Source of the DNA: PFJX01 sp031426735
GTDB taxonomy: Bacteria > Pseudomonadota > Gammaproteobacteria > Burkholderiales > Thiobacillaceae
NCBI GenBank assembly: GCA_031426735.1
Contig: JASJPK010000065.1
Span: 1 to 64,000 of the forward strand
Direction: 5' to 3'
DNA length: 64,000 bases
Shown: one piece after another, positions 35,914 through 45,822 of the stretch
How positions within the stretch are numbered: the stretch's first letter is position 1
Layout: the number at the start of each line of letters is the position of its first letter
Notes under the pieces: generated by a model
What the model saw: only the letters and a program-made list of their open reading frames with translations
Databases searched by the model: none
What the model was told of the DNA's origin: nothing
Position numbers and translations under genes: made by a program

Positions 35914-36198
35914 TTACCCCTCGTAATCCACCCGATCGCGCAATTCCTTGCCGGCCTTGAAGTGGGGCACATATTTACCCGCGACATGGACTTTATCGCC
36001 CGTCTTGGGATTGCGCCCGACTCGCGGCGGCCGGAAATTCAGACTGAAACTGCCGAATCCGCGAATCTCGATGCGCTCACCTTCGACCAGACAGGTGGTC
36101 ATTGCATCGAGGATCGTTTTCACCGCCAGTTCGGCATCCGCCGCAACCAGTTGGGGATGGCGCTCGGCCAGTCGGGCAATAAGCTCCGACTTGGTCAT
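35914..36198 (-). CDS. ihfB: Integration host factor beta subunit
   Basis: DNA-bending protein of the HU/IHF family. 94 residues from the ATG at 36198 (MTKSELIARLAE), the usual IhfB length; an earlier ATG at 36231 overlaps rpsA. The DNA-intercalating arm has GRNPKTGDKV (about 61-70). It follows rpsA by 29 nt, the conserved cmk-rpsA-ihfB order. Confidence 0.96.
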   Translation of the reverse strand: MTKSELIARLAERHPQLVAADAELAVKTILDAMTTCLVEGERIEIRGFGSFSLNFRPPRVGRNPKTGDKVHVAGKYVPHFKAGKELRDRVDYEG

Positions 36199-36227
36199 TG
36201 CACCCGCGAGATCGGTTTCCTGGTCTG

Positions 36228-37943
36228 TCACTCGGCACTCTTGTTATCAAGCTTGGCCTTGAGCAACGCGCCCAGATTGGTCGTGCCGGTAGACTGCTCG
36301 GAAGCCAGCTTGCGCAGGGCTTCGGATTGTTCCGCCGCATCCTTGGACTTGATGGACAGGTTGATCTGACGATTCTTGCGATCGATGTTGATGATCACGG
36401 TCTCGACTTCGTCGCCGTCCTTCAGGTGGGTGCGGATGTCTTCGACGCGGTCACGCGAGACTTCGGAAGCGCGCAGGTAGCCTTCGACCTCGCCATCCAG
36501 CGTCACCACGGCGCCCTTGGCATCCATCGACTTGACGGTGCCCTTGACGATGGCGCCCTTGTCGTGGGTGGCCACGTAGGCGTTGAACGGGTCGTTTTCC
36601 ATCTGCTTGACGCCGAGGGAGATACGCTCTTTCTCGACATCGATCGCCAGAACCACGGCTTCGACTTCCTCGCCCTTGCGGTAGTTGCGCAGGGCTTCCT
36701 CGCCGGGCAGGCTCCAGGACAGGTCGGACAAGTGAACCAGACCGTCGATGCCGCCGGGCAAGCCGATGAACACGCCGAAGTCGGTGATCGACTTGATCTG
36801 GCCGCGCACCTTGTCGCCCTTCTTGGCGTTCATGGCGAAATCGTCCCACGGGTTGGACTTGCACTGCTTCATGCCGAGAGAGATGCGACGACGGTCTTCG
36901 TCGATCTCCAGCACCATGACTTCGACTTCATCGCCCAGGGAAACCATCTTGGACGGGTTGACGTTCTTGTTGGTCCAGTCCATTTCGGAGACGTGCACCA
37001 GACCTTCGATACCCGGCTCGATTTCCACGAAGCAGCCATAGTCGGTGAGGTTGGCAACCTTGCCGAACATGCGGGTGCCGGTGGGGTAACGACGCGACAG
37101 GCCCACCCACGGATCTTCGCCGAGTTGCTTGAGGCCGAGGGAAACGCGGTTCTTTTCCTGGTCGAACTTGAGCACCATCGCGGTGACTTCGTCGCCGACG
37201 GTGACCACTTCGGACGGATGCTTGACGCGACGCCAGGCCAGGTCGGTGATGTGCAGCAGGCCATCGATGCCGCCCAGGTCGACGAACGCGCCGTATTCGG
37301 TGATGTTCTTGACCACGCCCTTAACGGTGGCGCCTTCCTTCAGATTGGACAGCAGGCTTTCGCGCTCGGCGCCCATGCTCTGTTCCAGCACGGCCTTGCG
37401 GGAAACCACGACGTTGTTGCGCTTGCGGTCGAGCTTGATGACCTTGAATTCAGATTCCTTGCCTTCGAACGGCGAGGTGTCCTTGATCGGACGCACGTCG
37501 ACCAGCGAACCGGGCAGGAAGGCGCGGATGCCGTTGCACATGACCGTGAGGCCACCCTTCACCTTGCCGTTGATCAGACCCTTGACCACGCGGCCCTCTT
37601 CCATCGCGGCTTCCAGATCCAGCCAGGCGGCCAGGCGGCGGGCGCGATCGCGCGACAGCTTGGTGGCGCCATAACCGTCTTCGATGGATTCGATGGCGAC
37701 CTGCACGAAGTCACCGATGGTGACTTCGATTTCGCCACGGTCGTTCTTGAATTCTTCGACGGGGATCAGGCTCTCGGACTTGAGGCCGGCGTTAACGGTG
37801 ACAAAGTTATCGTCGATGCCCACCACCTCGGCGGTGATGACTTCGCCATGGCGCATTTCCTGTTTGGAAATGCTCTCTTCGAACATGGCGGCAAATGATT
37901 CGGCAAACGACTCTTCGGGTTGGGAAAGGTTAGCGGTGGTCAT
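36228..37943 (-). CDS. rpsA: 30S ribosomal protein S1
   Basis: mRNA-binding ribosomal protein needed to start translation of most messages. 571 residues with six S1 repeats; clear S1 phrases include KNITEYGAFVDLGGIDGLLH, NLTDYGCFVEIEPGIEGLVH and SITDFGVFIGLPGGIDGLVH. Lies 107 nt downstream of cmk on the same strand. Confidence 0.97.
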   Translation of the reverse strand: MTTANLSQPEESFAESFAAMFEESISKQEMRHGEVITAEVVGIDDNFVTVNAGLKSESLIPVEEFKNDRGEIEVTIGDFVQVAIESIEDGYGATKLSRDRARRLAAWLDLEAAMEEGRVVKGLINGKVKGGLTVMCNGIRAFLPGSLVDVRPIKDTSPFEGKESEFKVIKLDRKRNNVVVSRKAVLEQSMGAERESLLSNLKEGATVKGVVKNITEYGAFVDLGGIDGLLHITDLAWRRVKHPSEVVTVGDEVTAMVLKFDQEKNRVSLGLKQLGEDPWVGLSRRYPTGTRMFGKVANLTDYGCFVEIEPGIEGLVHVSEMDWTNKNVNPSKMVSLGDEVEVMVLEIDEDRRRISLGMKQCKSNPWDDFAMNAKKGDKVRGQIKSITDFGVFIGLPGGIDGLVHLSDLSWSLPGEEALRNYRKGEEVEAVVLAIDVEKERISLGVKQMENDPFNAYVATHDKGAIVKGTVKSMDAKGAVVTLDGEVEGYLRASEVSRDRVEDIRTHLKDGDEVETVIINIDRKNRQINLSIKSKDAAEQSEALRKLASEQSTGTTNLGALLKAKLDNKSAE

Positions 37944-38050
37944 GAAAAAACCTGGTTAAGTCCGTGTTGCCACGGGGTTGGTTAAAAACAAATACCGGAA
38001 GGTAGCTTTGCACTCGATCAGGGCGAGGCGGAGCGTAGCCATACGGCAGT

Positions 38051-38743
38051 TCAAGCAGCACTGCTTGCCTGTGCATACCATTGCAGCACCTGCTGCACGG
38101 CCTGTTGAATATTCAGGCCGGTGGTATCGAGCAAAACGGCATCCGCTGTCTGTTGCAGGGGGGCGGCGCTACGTGCGGCATCGCGCGCATCGCGCTCCTT
38201 CAAGTCCTGCAAAAGCGCGGCGAGGTTAGCATCGAAACCTTTGTCAATCAACTGCTTATAGCGTCTTTTGGCGCGTTCGTCAGCACTCGCCGTGAGGAAA
38301 ACTTTGAGCGTCGCGTCGGCAAAAACGACCGAGCCCATATCGCGCCCGTCGGTCACCAGTCCGGGCGCCATGCGGAACGCGCGTTGCCGTTCCAGCAGCG
38401 CTGCACGCACGGCCGGCAGCGCGGCGATGCGCGAAGCGGCGCGGCCGGCTTCCTCGCTGCGAATCGCATCGCCGACTGGGCTACCATCTAGAAACACTTC
38501 ACCGCCGTCGAAGCGCAATTGCAGGCCGCGCGCCAATGCCGCGAGGGCAGACTCGTCCTCCAGTGCAACGCCGGCGGCCTGCGCGGCAAAAGCGGTGACG
38601 CGATAGATCGCGCCACTGTCGAGGTAATGAAAGCCGAGGGCCTGCGCCACCAGCGCGGCCACGGTGCCCTTGCCGGAAGCAGACGGGCCATCGATGGCAA
38701 TCACGGGGTCAAGTCGAGCGGGGTCGGGTAAAACATCGGTCAT
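38051..38743 (-). CDS. cmk: Cytidylate kinase
   Basis: Phosphorylates CMP and dCMP. 230 residues from the ATG at 38743. P-loop IDGPSASGKGTVAALVAQAL (about 14-33), GRDMGSVVFADA (about 130-141) and RAKRRYKQL are typical. First of the cmk-rpsA-ihfB run. A start at 38791 is less likely. Confidence 0.95.
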   Translation of the reverse strand: MTDVLPDPARLDPVIAIDGPSASGKGTVAALVAQALGFHYLDSGAIYRVTAFAAQAAGVALEDESALAALARGLQLRFDGGEVFLDGSPVGDAIRSEEAGRAASRIAALPAVRAALLERQRAFRMAPGLVTDGRDMGSVVFADATLKVFLTASADERAKRRYKQLIDKGFDANLAALLQDLKERDARDAARSAAPLQQTADAVLLDTTGLNIQQAVQQVLQWYAQASSAA

Positions 38744-38907
38744 GTGCGAATTTCCTTGTGCGAACATCATGGGCGCAGAACAGCCGCGCATTTTCGCCTG
38801 ATTTGGTGCCGCGACGCATGCATCTCAAATGGCAAAAAACCGGATGCGTACCGATAATTGAAGCGGGAACAAACTTTCCGCACCACAACCGACAAAGAGG
38901 CAAACCG

Positions 38908-39198
38908 ATGACCACACGTAACGAATATGTCGAAAGCCTGAAAACCCATCTCGACCAGTGGAATGTCGAGATCGCCAAATGGGAAGCCAAAGCCCGGCTC
39001 GCGCAGACCGATCTGCGCATCGACTACGAAATGCATCTGGAATCTTTACGGAAACAACGCGACGAAGCACGGGAAAAACTGGAAGCGCTGCAAAAATCGG
39101 CCGGTGACGCCTGGCAGGATCTGGCCCAGGGCGCCGACGAAGCCTGGGCGAAAATGCGCGAAGCCTTCGAAAAGGCGAGCACCCACTTCCAGAAATAA
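38908..39198 (+). CDS. Coiled-coil protein, sll1863-like stress family
   Basis: 96 residues, almost wholly helical and charged, with heptad-like Leu/Ala spacing. The opening MTTRNEYVESLKTHLDQWN and the WQDLAQGADEAWAKMREAFE segment match small coiled-coil proteins of the sll1863 stress-response type. The ATG at 38908 has AAAGAGG upstream; a longer frame from 38758 is not conserved in character. Stands alone, divergent from cmk. Function unknown. Confidence 0.7.
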   Translation: MTTRNEYVESLKTHLDQWNVEIAKWEAKARLAQTDLRIDYEMHLESLRKQRDEAREKLEALQKSAGDAWQDLAQGADEAWAKMREAFEKASTHFQK

Positions 39199-39217
39199 GA
39201 ACCTGCCGCAAGCGCGC

Positions 39218-39245
39218 ACGCCCTGATCCGGCGGGCGTCTTTGTG
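39218..39245 (+). terminator. Weak terminator before glgC
   Basis: Stem ACGCCC / GGGCGT (39218-39223, 39233-39238) followed by CTTTG. Short stem and poor T-run, so only a candidate. Confidence 0.35.
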
Positions 39246-39283
39246 TCCGGCGTCGTCCCCATTTTCACCGCACAAGGAACCCC

Positions 39284-40528
39284 ATGAGTAGCAAGAAAAA
39301 GATCCTGGCCATGGTCATCGCAGGAGGCGAAGGTTCGCGCCTGCATCCGTTGACGGCGGAGCGTTCCAAGCCCTCGGTGCCGTTCGGCGCGCGCTATCGC
39401 ATCGTCGATTTCGTACTGTCCAACCTGGTCAATTCCGGCATCCACGCCATCTACCTGCTGGTGCAATACAAGTCGCAATCGTTGATCGAACATGTGCGCA
39501 AGGCCTGGGTGCTGCCGCCGTTGCTGCAGGAACACTTCATCACCGTGGTACCGCCGCAGATGCGGCGCGGACAGGATTGGTTCCAGGGCACGGCGGATGC
39601 GGTGTACCAGAACATCAACCTGATCCGGCAACACAGCCCGGATCTGGTGTTGGTATTCGGCGCCGATCATATCTACCGCATGGATATCCAGCAGATGGTC
39701 GATTTCCACCTGGAAAAAGGCGCCGGCGCCACCGTCGCGGCGCTGCCGGTACCGCTGGATCAGGCAACCGGTTTCGGCATTGTCGACGCCGACGCCAACG
39801 GCCGTATCCGCGGCTTCCAGGAAAAGCCGGCCAAGCCGCCCGCCATGCCGAACCGGCCCAGTCATGCCTATGCCTCGATGGGCAATTACCTGTTCGATAC
39901 GCAGGTGTTGCTGAATGCGCTGGAAAGCTGCAACGCTGCCGGTGGCCACGACTTCGGCCAGCATGTCCTGCCCAGCCTGCTCGATAGCGGCAAGCTGTTC
40001 GCCTACGACTTTAGCAGCAACAAGGTGCCCGGCGTGCGTGCCTATGAAGAGCCCGCCTACTGGCGCGACGTCGGCACGCTGGACGCCTACTACGCCGCCC
40101 ACATGGACGTGCTCGGCCTGGAAGCGCGGTTCGATGCGTTCAACTCGCGCTGGCCGATTTTTTCCAGCAATTACCAGGGACCGGTGGCCAATTTCATCGA
40201 CGCCCAGGTGCAGCGCAGCATCGTCAGTGCTGGCTGCCTGATCAACGGCGCCAAGCTGAAGAACTCGATCCTGCGGCGCGAAGTCGTGCTCGAACCGGGC
40301 GTGGAGGTGGAGGACTGCATCATCATGGATTACGTCGTGATCCGGCGCGGCACCAAGCTCAAGCGTGTCATCGTCGACCGCTATAACGAAATCCCGGAAG
40401 ACAGCCGCATCGGCTTCGATCCGGCCGCCGACCTCGCCCGCTACAAAGTCACCGACAACGGCATCGTCGTGATTCCGGAAGGACAACCGTTCCAGACCGC
40501 GCGCACTTCCTACAGCGGAGAAACCTGA
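39284..40528 (+). CDS. glgC: Glucose-1-phosphate adenylyltransferase
   Basis: Makes ADP-glucose, the committed step of glycogen synthesis. 414 residues. GGEGSRLHPLTAERSKPSVP (about 14-33), the substrate segments DWFQGTADAVYQN and FGADHIYRMD, and a C-terminal left-handed helix domain are present. First of a tight glgC-glgX-malQ operon; the stop overlaps the glgX ATG by one base. Confidence 0.96.
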   Translation: MSSKKKILAMVIAGGEGSRLHPLTAERSKPSVPFGARYRIVDFVLSNLVNSGIHAIYLLVQYKSQSLIEHVRKAWVLPPLLQEHFITVVPPQMRRGQDWFQGTADAVYQNINLIRQHSPDLVLVFGADHIYRMDIQQMVDFHLEKGAGATVAALPVPLDQATGFGIVDADANGRIRGFQEKPAKPPAMPNRPSHAYASMGNYLFDTQVLLNALESCNAAGGHDFGQHVLPSLLDSGKLFAYDFSSNKVPGVRAYEEPAYWRDVGTLDAYYAAHMDVLGLEARFDAFNSRWPIFSSNYQGPVANFIDAQVQRSIVSAGCLINGAKLKNSILRREVVLEPGVEVEDCIIMDYVVIRRGTKLKRVIVDRYNEIPEDSRIGFDPAADLARYKVTDNGIVVIPEGQPFQTARTSYSGET

Positions 40529-42666
40529 TGGCGGAGTTTACCGTCTGGCCCGGCCGCCCTTATCCGCTGGGCTCGACCTGGGATGGCGAGGGCGTCAATT
40601 TCGCGTTGTTTTCGGAACATGCAGAAAAAGTCGAGTTGTGCCTGTTCGACGCCAAGGGCCGCCGCGAAATCGAGTGCATCACCTTGCCGGAACAGACCGA
40701 CCAGGTCTGGCACGGTTATTTGCCGCAAGCGCGGCCGGGGCAGCTCTACGGCTACCGCGTGCACGGCCCGTACGAGCCGGAAGCCGGCCAGCGTTTCAAC
40801 CCGAACAAGCTGCTGATCGACCCGTACGCCAAATCCATCGTCGGCCGCATGGCCTGGTCCGACGCGCATTTCGGCTACCGCGTCGGGCATCGCCGCGAAG
40901 ACCTGTCGTTCGACCGCCGCGACAGCGCTGCCGGCATGCCCAAATGCCAGGTCATCGACCCGGCCTTCACCTGGGGCGACGACCGCCCGCCGGCGATTCC
41001 CTGGCACGACACGGTGATTCACGAACTGCACGTCAAGGGTTTCACCCAACTGCATCCGGAGGTGCCGCCCAATCTGCGCGGCACCTATGCCGGCCTGGCC
41101 ACCGCGCCGGTGATCACGCATCTGAAGCAACTGGGGGTGACGGCGGTTGAACTGATGCCGGTACACGCCTTCGTCGACGACCGCCATCTGGTCGAAAAAG
41201 GCTTGCGCAATTACTGGGGTTACAACTCGGTCGGATTTTTCGCACCGGATGCGCGCTATCTCGCCAGCGGCCAGATCAGCGAATTCAAGACCATGGTCAA
41301 GACGCTGCACTCGGCCGGCATCGAAGTCATCCTCGACGTGGTCTACAACCACACCGCCGAAGGCAACCAGCTCGGCCCGACCCTCTGTTTCCGCGGCATC
41401 GACAACACCGCCTACTACCGTCCGATGCCCAACGAACCGCGCTATTACCGTGACTACACCGGCTGCGGCAACACGCTCAACATGCTGCATCCGCGCGTGC
41501 TGCAGCTGATCATGGATTCGCTGCGCTACTGGATCCTGGAAATGCACGTCGACGGTTTCCGCTTCGACCTGGCCTCGGCACTGGCACGCGAACTGCACGA
41601 AGTCGACCGCCTCTCCGCGTTCTTCGACATCATTCACCAGGACCCGATCATCTCGCAGGTCAAATTGATCGCCGAACCCTGGGATCTCGGCGAGGGCGGC
41701 TATCAGGTCGGCAACTTCCCGGTGGGCTGGACCGAATGGAACGGCAAATACCGCGATGCAGTGCGCGCATTCTGGAAAGGCGAGGGTGGCAGGATCGGCG
41801 AACTGGCCTATCGGCTCACGGGTTCATCCGACCTGTACGGCCGCGAAAGCCGGCGCCCTTACGCCAGCATCAATTTCGTCACCGCGCACGACGGCTTCAC
41901 CCTGCGCGATCTGGTCACTTACAACGACAAACACAATGCCGCCAACGGCGAGGACAACCGCGACGGCGAATCGCACAACCTGTCGTGGAACTGCGGGGCC
42001 GAAGGTCCCATCGACGACGTCAAGATCAAAACCCTGCGCGCCCGCCAGCGCCGCAATCTGGTCGCCACCTTGCTGCTTTCGCAAGGCGTGCCGATGCTGC
42101 TGGCCGGCGACGAACTCGGCCGCAGCCAGCTCGGCAACAACAACGCCTATTGCCAGGACAACCCGTTGAGCTGGGTGAACTGGCAACTCGACGAAGAAGA
42201 CCGGCATTTCCTCGAATTCGTGCGGCGCATGATCAAGTTGCGCCACGACCACCCGATCTTCCGCCGCCGCAAGTTTTTCGAAGGCCGCCCGATCCACGGC
42301 GGCGCGGTGAAGGACATCGCCTGGCACAACCCCAACGGCACCGAAATGAACGAGGAAGAGTGGAACCAACATTTCGCGCGCAGTCTCTGTGTCTACTTGT
42401 CCGGCAGCGCGCTGGACGAATGCGACCGCCATGGCCAACCGATCAAGGACGATGACTTCCTGTTGCTGATCAACGCCCATTACGAAACGATCCCGTTCAC
42501 CTTGCCCGACTACCCAGGCGATACCGCCTGGCTCTGCGTGCTGGATACCGCCTATGCCGACGGCCTCGCAACCGATGGCCGCTATTCCCGCAGCAAAGCC
42601 TTCCCTCTGCGCGGCCGTTCGCTGGCATTGCTGACCCGTCCGCACCGGACCTCGAAAAAGACATGA
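40528..42666 (+). CDS. glgX: Glycogen debranching enzyme
   Basis: Isoamylase-type GH13 enzyme removing alpha-1,6 branches. 712 residues: N-terminal CBM48-like domain (about 10-100), then the barrel with VVYNHTAEGNQ, the nucleophile in DGFRFDLAS (about 347-355), acid EPWD, and TAHDGFTL. Joined to glgC by a 1-nt overlap and to malQ by 4 nt. Confidence 0.95.
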   Translation: MAEFTVWPGRPYPLGSTWDGEGVNFALFSEHAEKVELCLFDAKGRREIECITLPEQTDQVWHGYLPQARPGQLYGYRVHGPYEPEAGQRFNPNKLLIDPYAKSIVGRMAWSDAHFGYRVGHRREDLSFDRRDSAAGMPKCQVIDPAFTWGDDRPPAIPWHDTVIHELHVKGFTQLHPEVPPNLRGTYAGLATAPVITHLKQLGVTAVELMPVHAFVDDRHLVEKGLRNYWGYNSVGFFAPDARYLASGQISEFKTMVKTLHSAGIEVILDVVYNHTAEGNQLGPTLCFRGIDNTAYYRPMPNEPRYYRDYTGCGNTLNMLHPRVLQLIMDSLRYWILEMHVDGFRFDLASALARELHEVDRLSAFFDIIHQDPIISQVKLIAEPWDLGEGGYQVGNFPVGWTEWNGKYRDAVRAFWKGEGGRIGELAYRLTGSSDLYGRESRRPYASINFVTAHDGFTLRDLVTYNDKHNAANGEDNRDGESHNLSWNCGAEGPIDDVKIKTLRARQRRNLVATLLLSQGVPMLLAGDELGRSQLGNNNAYCQDNPLSWVNWQLDEEDRHFLEFVRRMIKLRHDHPIFRRRKFFEGRPIHGGAVKDIAWHNPNGTEMNEEEWNQHFARSLCVYLSGSALDECDRHGQPIKDDDFLLLINAHYETIPFTLPDYPGDTAWLCVLDTAYADGLATDGRYSRSKAFPLRGRSLALLTRPHRTSKKT

Positions 42667-44855
42667 ATTCCATATCCTCCTTACGCCAACTGGCCGACCT
42701 GGCCGGCATCGTCGCCGAATACCACGACATCTGGGGCACGCCCCATGCCGCCTCCGATGCCACGCGGCGCGGCCTGCTGCAGGCAATGGGCATCGCCTGC
42801 AGCGACGACGCGGAAATCGCCGCCTCCCTGCACCGCTGGCAGATGCGGCACTGGCATCGACGCCTGGCGCCGGTGCAGGTCGCGCCCGCCGAACAGCCGC
42901 TACGAGTCCGCCTGCAACTGCCGCAAGAGGAAATGGCGCAGCGCCAGCGCTGGACGCTGACGCTGGAAAACGGAGAGCAACACGGCGCCGAGTTCCAGCC
43001 GGCCGAGTTGACGCATCTGGAATCGACCGAAATCGACGGCATGCCGTGGCACGCCGTCGGCCTCGATCTGCCGGCGCTGTCGACACCGGGTTATCACCAC
43101 CTGCAGATTGGCGAGTCGAACGAAACCCTCAGCCTGATCGTGCATCCGCCGCGCTGCCACCAACCGCCGGCGCTGGACGGCGAGCAGCGTGTCTGGGGCC
43201 TGTCGGTACAGCTCTATGGCGTGCGCTCCGGTCGCAACTGGGGCATCGGCGATTTCACCGATCTGCGCGGCCTGATCGAATGGGCGGCGCAAGCCGGCGC
43301 CGCGCTGGTCGGGGTCAACCCGCTGCACGCGCTGTTCCCGCACAACCCGCGCCACGCCAGCCCGTACAGTCCGTCCAGCCGCGAATTTCTCAACGCGTTG
43401 TACATCGATGTCGAAGCTGTGCCGGAATACGCCGAATGCGCCGGCACACGCGTCATTGTCGAAACTGAAGACTTCCAGGCCCGCCTGCGCGCGCTGCGCG
43501 ATGCCGAGCTGGTCGATTACGCCAGCGTCGCGCAACTCAAATCGACCATGCTGGACCGCCTGTATCGCCACTTCCGCAAGCGTCACCTCGCTGAAGATAC
43601 CCCGCGCGCGCAGGCTTTCCGCACCTTTCAGGCAGCAGGCGGTACCGATCTGGCCCGCTTTGCGCTCTACCACGCCTTGCAGGAACATCTCTACGCGCAA
43701 GACGCCAACAACTGGGGCTGGCCGGTCTGGCCGGATGCAATGCGCGACCCGGCTTCCCCTGCCGTGACTGCCTTCGCCGCCGAACATCGGGATCGCATCG
43801 AATATTTCCAGTACCTGCAATGGCTCGCCGCCACGCAACTGGAAGCAGCCGGCGCGCTGGCGCGGGAGCTGGGCATGGGCATCGGCCTGTACCAGGATGT
43901 CGCCGTCGGCGTCGATCTTGGCGGCGCCGACACCTGGGCCAACCGCGAGCTGTATGCCATCGGCGCGCGCATCGGCTGCCCGCCGGACGACTTCAGCCTG
44001 ATGGGCCAGGACTGGGGCCTGCCGCCGTGGATTCCGGAACGGCTGCACGAACAGGCCTACGCGCCGTTCATCGCCATGCTGCGCGCCAACATGCGCGGTG
44101 CCGGCGCACTGCGCCTGGACCACGTCATGGGATTGATGCGGCTGTACTGGGCGCCGCCCGGCGAAGATGCGCGCAGCGGCGCTTACCTGAACTATCCGTT
44201 GCAGGACCTGCTCGGCATCCTGGCGCTGGAAAGCCGGCGCAACCGCTGCCTGATCGTCGGCGAAGACCTCGGCACCGTGCCCGACGCAGTGCGCGGTGCG
44301 CTGCATGACCTCGGCGTGCTGTCGTATCGCCTGTTCTATTTCGAGCGCAATTACGGACACGAGAACCACGGCGCCTTCAAACAGCCGCACGAATACCCCG
44401 AGCAGGCGCTGGTTGCCGGCAGCACGCACGATCTGCCGACACTGGCCGGCTTCTGGCAAGGCGCCGATATCGATCTGCGCACCACGCTCGGGCTTTACCC
44501 CAGCGACGAACAACGCACCCGGCAAATCGAAGAACGTGCGCAGGACAAGGCACGCCTGCTGGCAGCCCTGGCGAACGAGGGATTGCTGCCGGACGGCATG
44601 TCGCGCGACCCGGCCGCAGTGCCGGAAATGACGCCGGCCCTGCTGCGCGCCATCCAGCGCTACCTCGCCCGCACACCGTCGAAACTGGCCATGCTGCAGG
44701 CCGAAGACCTGCTTGGACAGAAGGAACAAGCCAACCTGCCCGGCACCGTCGAACAACATCCCAACTGGCAGCGCAAACTCAAGCTGAACATCGAAGCCTG
44801 GGGCGCCAATAGTGATATCGATGAAATCGTTGCCGCCTTCAATACCGAGCGTTGA
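42663..44855 (+). CDS. malQ: 4-alpha-glucanotransferase
   Basis: GH77 amylomaltase that disproportionates maltodextrins released from glycogen. 730 residues, with an N-terminal extension of about 150 residues as in E. coli MalQ. The barrel includes LRLDHVMGLMRLYW (the nucleophile Asp, about 480-493), VGEDLGTVPDAVR, and STHDLPTLAGFW. Last gene of the glycogen operon. Confidence 0.95.
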   Translation: MNSISSLRQLADLAGIVAEYHDIWGTPHAASDATRRGLLQAMGIACSDDAEIAASLHRWQMRHWHRRLAPVQVAPAEQPLRVRLQLPQEEMAQRQRWTLTLENGEQHGAEFQPAELTHLESTEIDGMPWHAVGLDLPALSTPGYHHLQIGESNETLSLIVHPPRCHQPPALDGEQRVWGLSVQLYGVRSGRNWGIGDFTDLRGLIEWAAQAGAALVGVNPLHALFPHNPRHASPYSPSSREFLNALYIDVEAVPEYAECAGTRVIVETEDFQARLRALRDAELVDYASVAQLKSTMLDRLYRHFRKRHLAEDTPRAQAFRTFQAAGGTDLARFALYHALQEHLYAQDANNWGWPVWPDAMRDPASPAVTAFAAEHRDRIEYFQYLQWLAATQLEAAGALARELGMGIGLYQDVAVGVDLGGADTWANRELYAIGARIGCPPDDFSLMGQDWGLPPWIPERLHEQAYAPFIAMLRANMRGAGALRLDHVMGLMRLYWAPPGEDARSGAYLNYPLQDLLGILALESRRNRCLIVGEDLGTVPDAVRGALHDLGVLSYRLFYFERNYGHENHGAFKQPHEYPEQALVAGSTHDLPTLAGFWQGADIDLRTTLGLYPSDEQRTRQIEERAQDKARLLAALANEGLLPDGMSRDPAAVPEMTPALLRAIQRYLARTPSKLAMLQAEDLLGQKEQANLPGTVEQHPNWQRKLKLNIEAWGANSDIDEIVAAFNTER

Positions 44856-44880
44856 AGGCGGCTACTTCCGCACCGCCGCT

Positions 44881-45137
44881 GTCGCCGCGTTTAGGAGCAC
44901 CGGCGTCCCGCCGGCCAGCCGGCCAGAGGCCGGCGCTCCGGCTAACATACCCAATTTCCCCGGCGCCGCCAGTGTCGCCCCATTTGGAGCGCCGGCGTCC
45001 CGCCGGCCAGCCGACCAGAGGCAGGCGCTCCGGCTAACATACCCATTTTCCCCGGCGCCGCCAGTGTCGCCGCGTTTAGGAGCGCCGGCGTCCCGCCGGC
45101 CAGCCGACCGGAGGCCGGTACTCCGGCTAACATACGC
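44881..45137. repeat. Three tandem 92-93 bp repeats with palindromic core
   Basis: Three units start at 44881, 44974 and 45066, each beginning GTCGCC and holding a palindrome-rich core GGAGCGCCGGCGTCCC. They differ at a few positions. The minus-strand frame across them has a repeated translation and is not a gene. The core also occurs at 53646-53675, so the unit has spread as a REP-like sequence and then been duplicated in tandem here. It lies between malQ and the Ig-like gene. Confidence 0.85.
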
Positions 45138-45166
45138 CTTCCCCCTCACCACCCAGGAGACACAAG

Positions 45167-45754
45167 ATGACCGGACTGTACAAACCTTTCGCCGCCACCC
45201 TGCTCAGTCTGACCGCGTTGCTGTTCGGCACGACAGCTCAGGCCGCGCCGGAACTGAAGGTCTCGGCAAGCGAGGTGTCGGTGGGTGAAACCATCCAGAT
45301 CGACGCTTCGTCCGGTTCCTCGATGATCCCGGTGTATGCCAAGGAATGGAACGTTTCGTCGCAATTCAGCCTGATTTCCGCCGGGCGGACCGGCGCCAAG
45401 ATCAAGGCGATAGCCGCCGGCACCGGCACAGTTTCCGCCAACGTCAACCTGAAAGACCTGGCCGTCACCATCAAAGTCTTCGCGCCGGAACCGGTCGTCG
45501 CCGCTCCGGTCGCGCCGCTGCAGGAAGTCGCCGCCACGCCGGCGGCACCCAAACTGAGCGCTTGCCAGCAGGAAATGGTTGAGCGCAAGCGCGAAATCGC
45601 GCAGGACTTCAACGAGGCGCGCTATGAGGATGCCCGCACCAAGTTGCTCGACATGCAAAAGGCCTGGCTCAACGACAGTCGCTGGGCGGATGCCTTGCTC
45701 GGCGCCATCGACAAGCTGGCGCCAGTCACTGCCAGTACACCTGCCGCACGCTGA
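45167..45754 (+). CDS. Secreted protein with Ig-like (Big_2-type) domain
   Basis: 195 residues. A clear signal peptide (hydrophobic about 8-23, cleavage near AQA-AP at residue 27). The next 80 residues have the strand pattern of a bacterial Ig-like domain, with SASEVSVGETIQIDASSGS and AAGTGTVSANVNL. An Ala/Pro linker (about 108-125) leads to a helical C-terminus. Function unknown; periplasmic or surface location expected. It has GGAGA before the ATG and stands between the repeats and the hox operon. Confidence 0.7.
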   Translation: MTGLYKPFAATLLSLTALLFGTTAQAAPELKVSASEVSVGETIQIDASSGSSMIPVYAKEWNVSSQFSLISAGRTGAKIKAIAAGTGTVSANVNLKDLAVTIKVFAPEPVVAAPVAPLQEVAATPAAPKLSACQQEMVERKREIAQDFNEARYEDARTKLLDMQKAWLNDSRWADALLGAIDKLAPVTASTPAAR

Positions 45755-45822
45755 GGCATGCGGCAACGCTAACCTGACGGCGTCTGTGCAAATGGTGCAG
45801 CGCCCGGCAGAAGGAGAATCGG

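Noticed and set aside
36198..37898. 566-codon open frame antisense to rpsA
   Set aside because: Repeated His/Asp/Val-rich pattern reflects the S1 repeats read backwards; no independent coding signal.
42900..44759. 619-codon open frame antisense to malQ
   Set aside because: Shadow frame; Gln/Arg/Val-rich composition with no recognisable domain.
44881..45137. CRISPR-like array
   Set aside because: Units are 92-93 bp, contiguous and nearly identical throughout with no unique spacers and no cas genes.
44862..45152. 96-codon frame on the minus strand across the tandem repeats
   Set aside because: Its translation repeats with the DNA units (GRLAGGTPAL); it results from the REP-like repeats.
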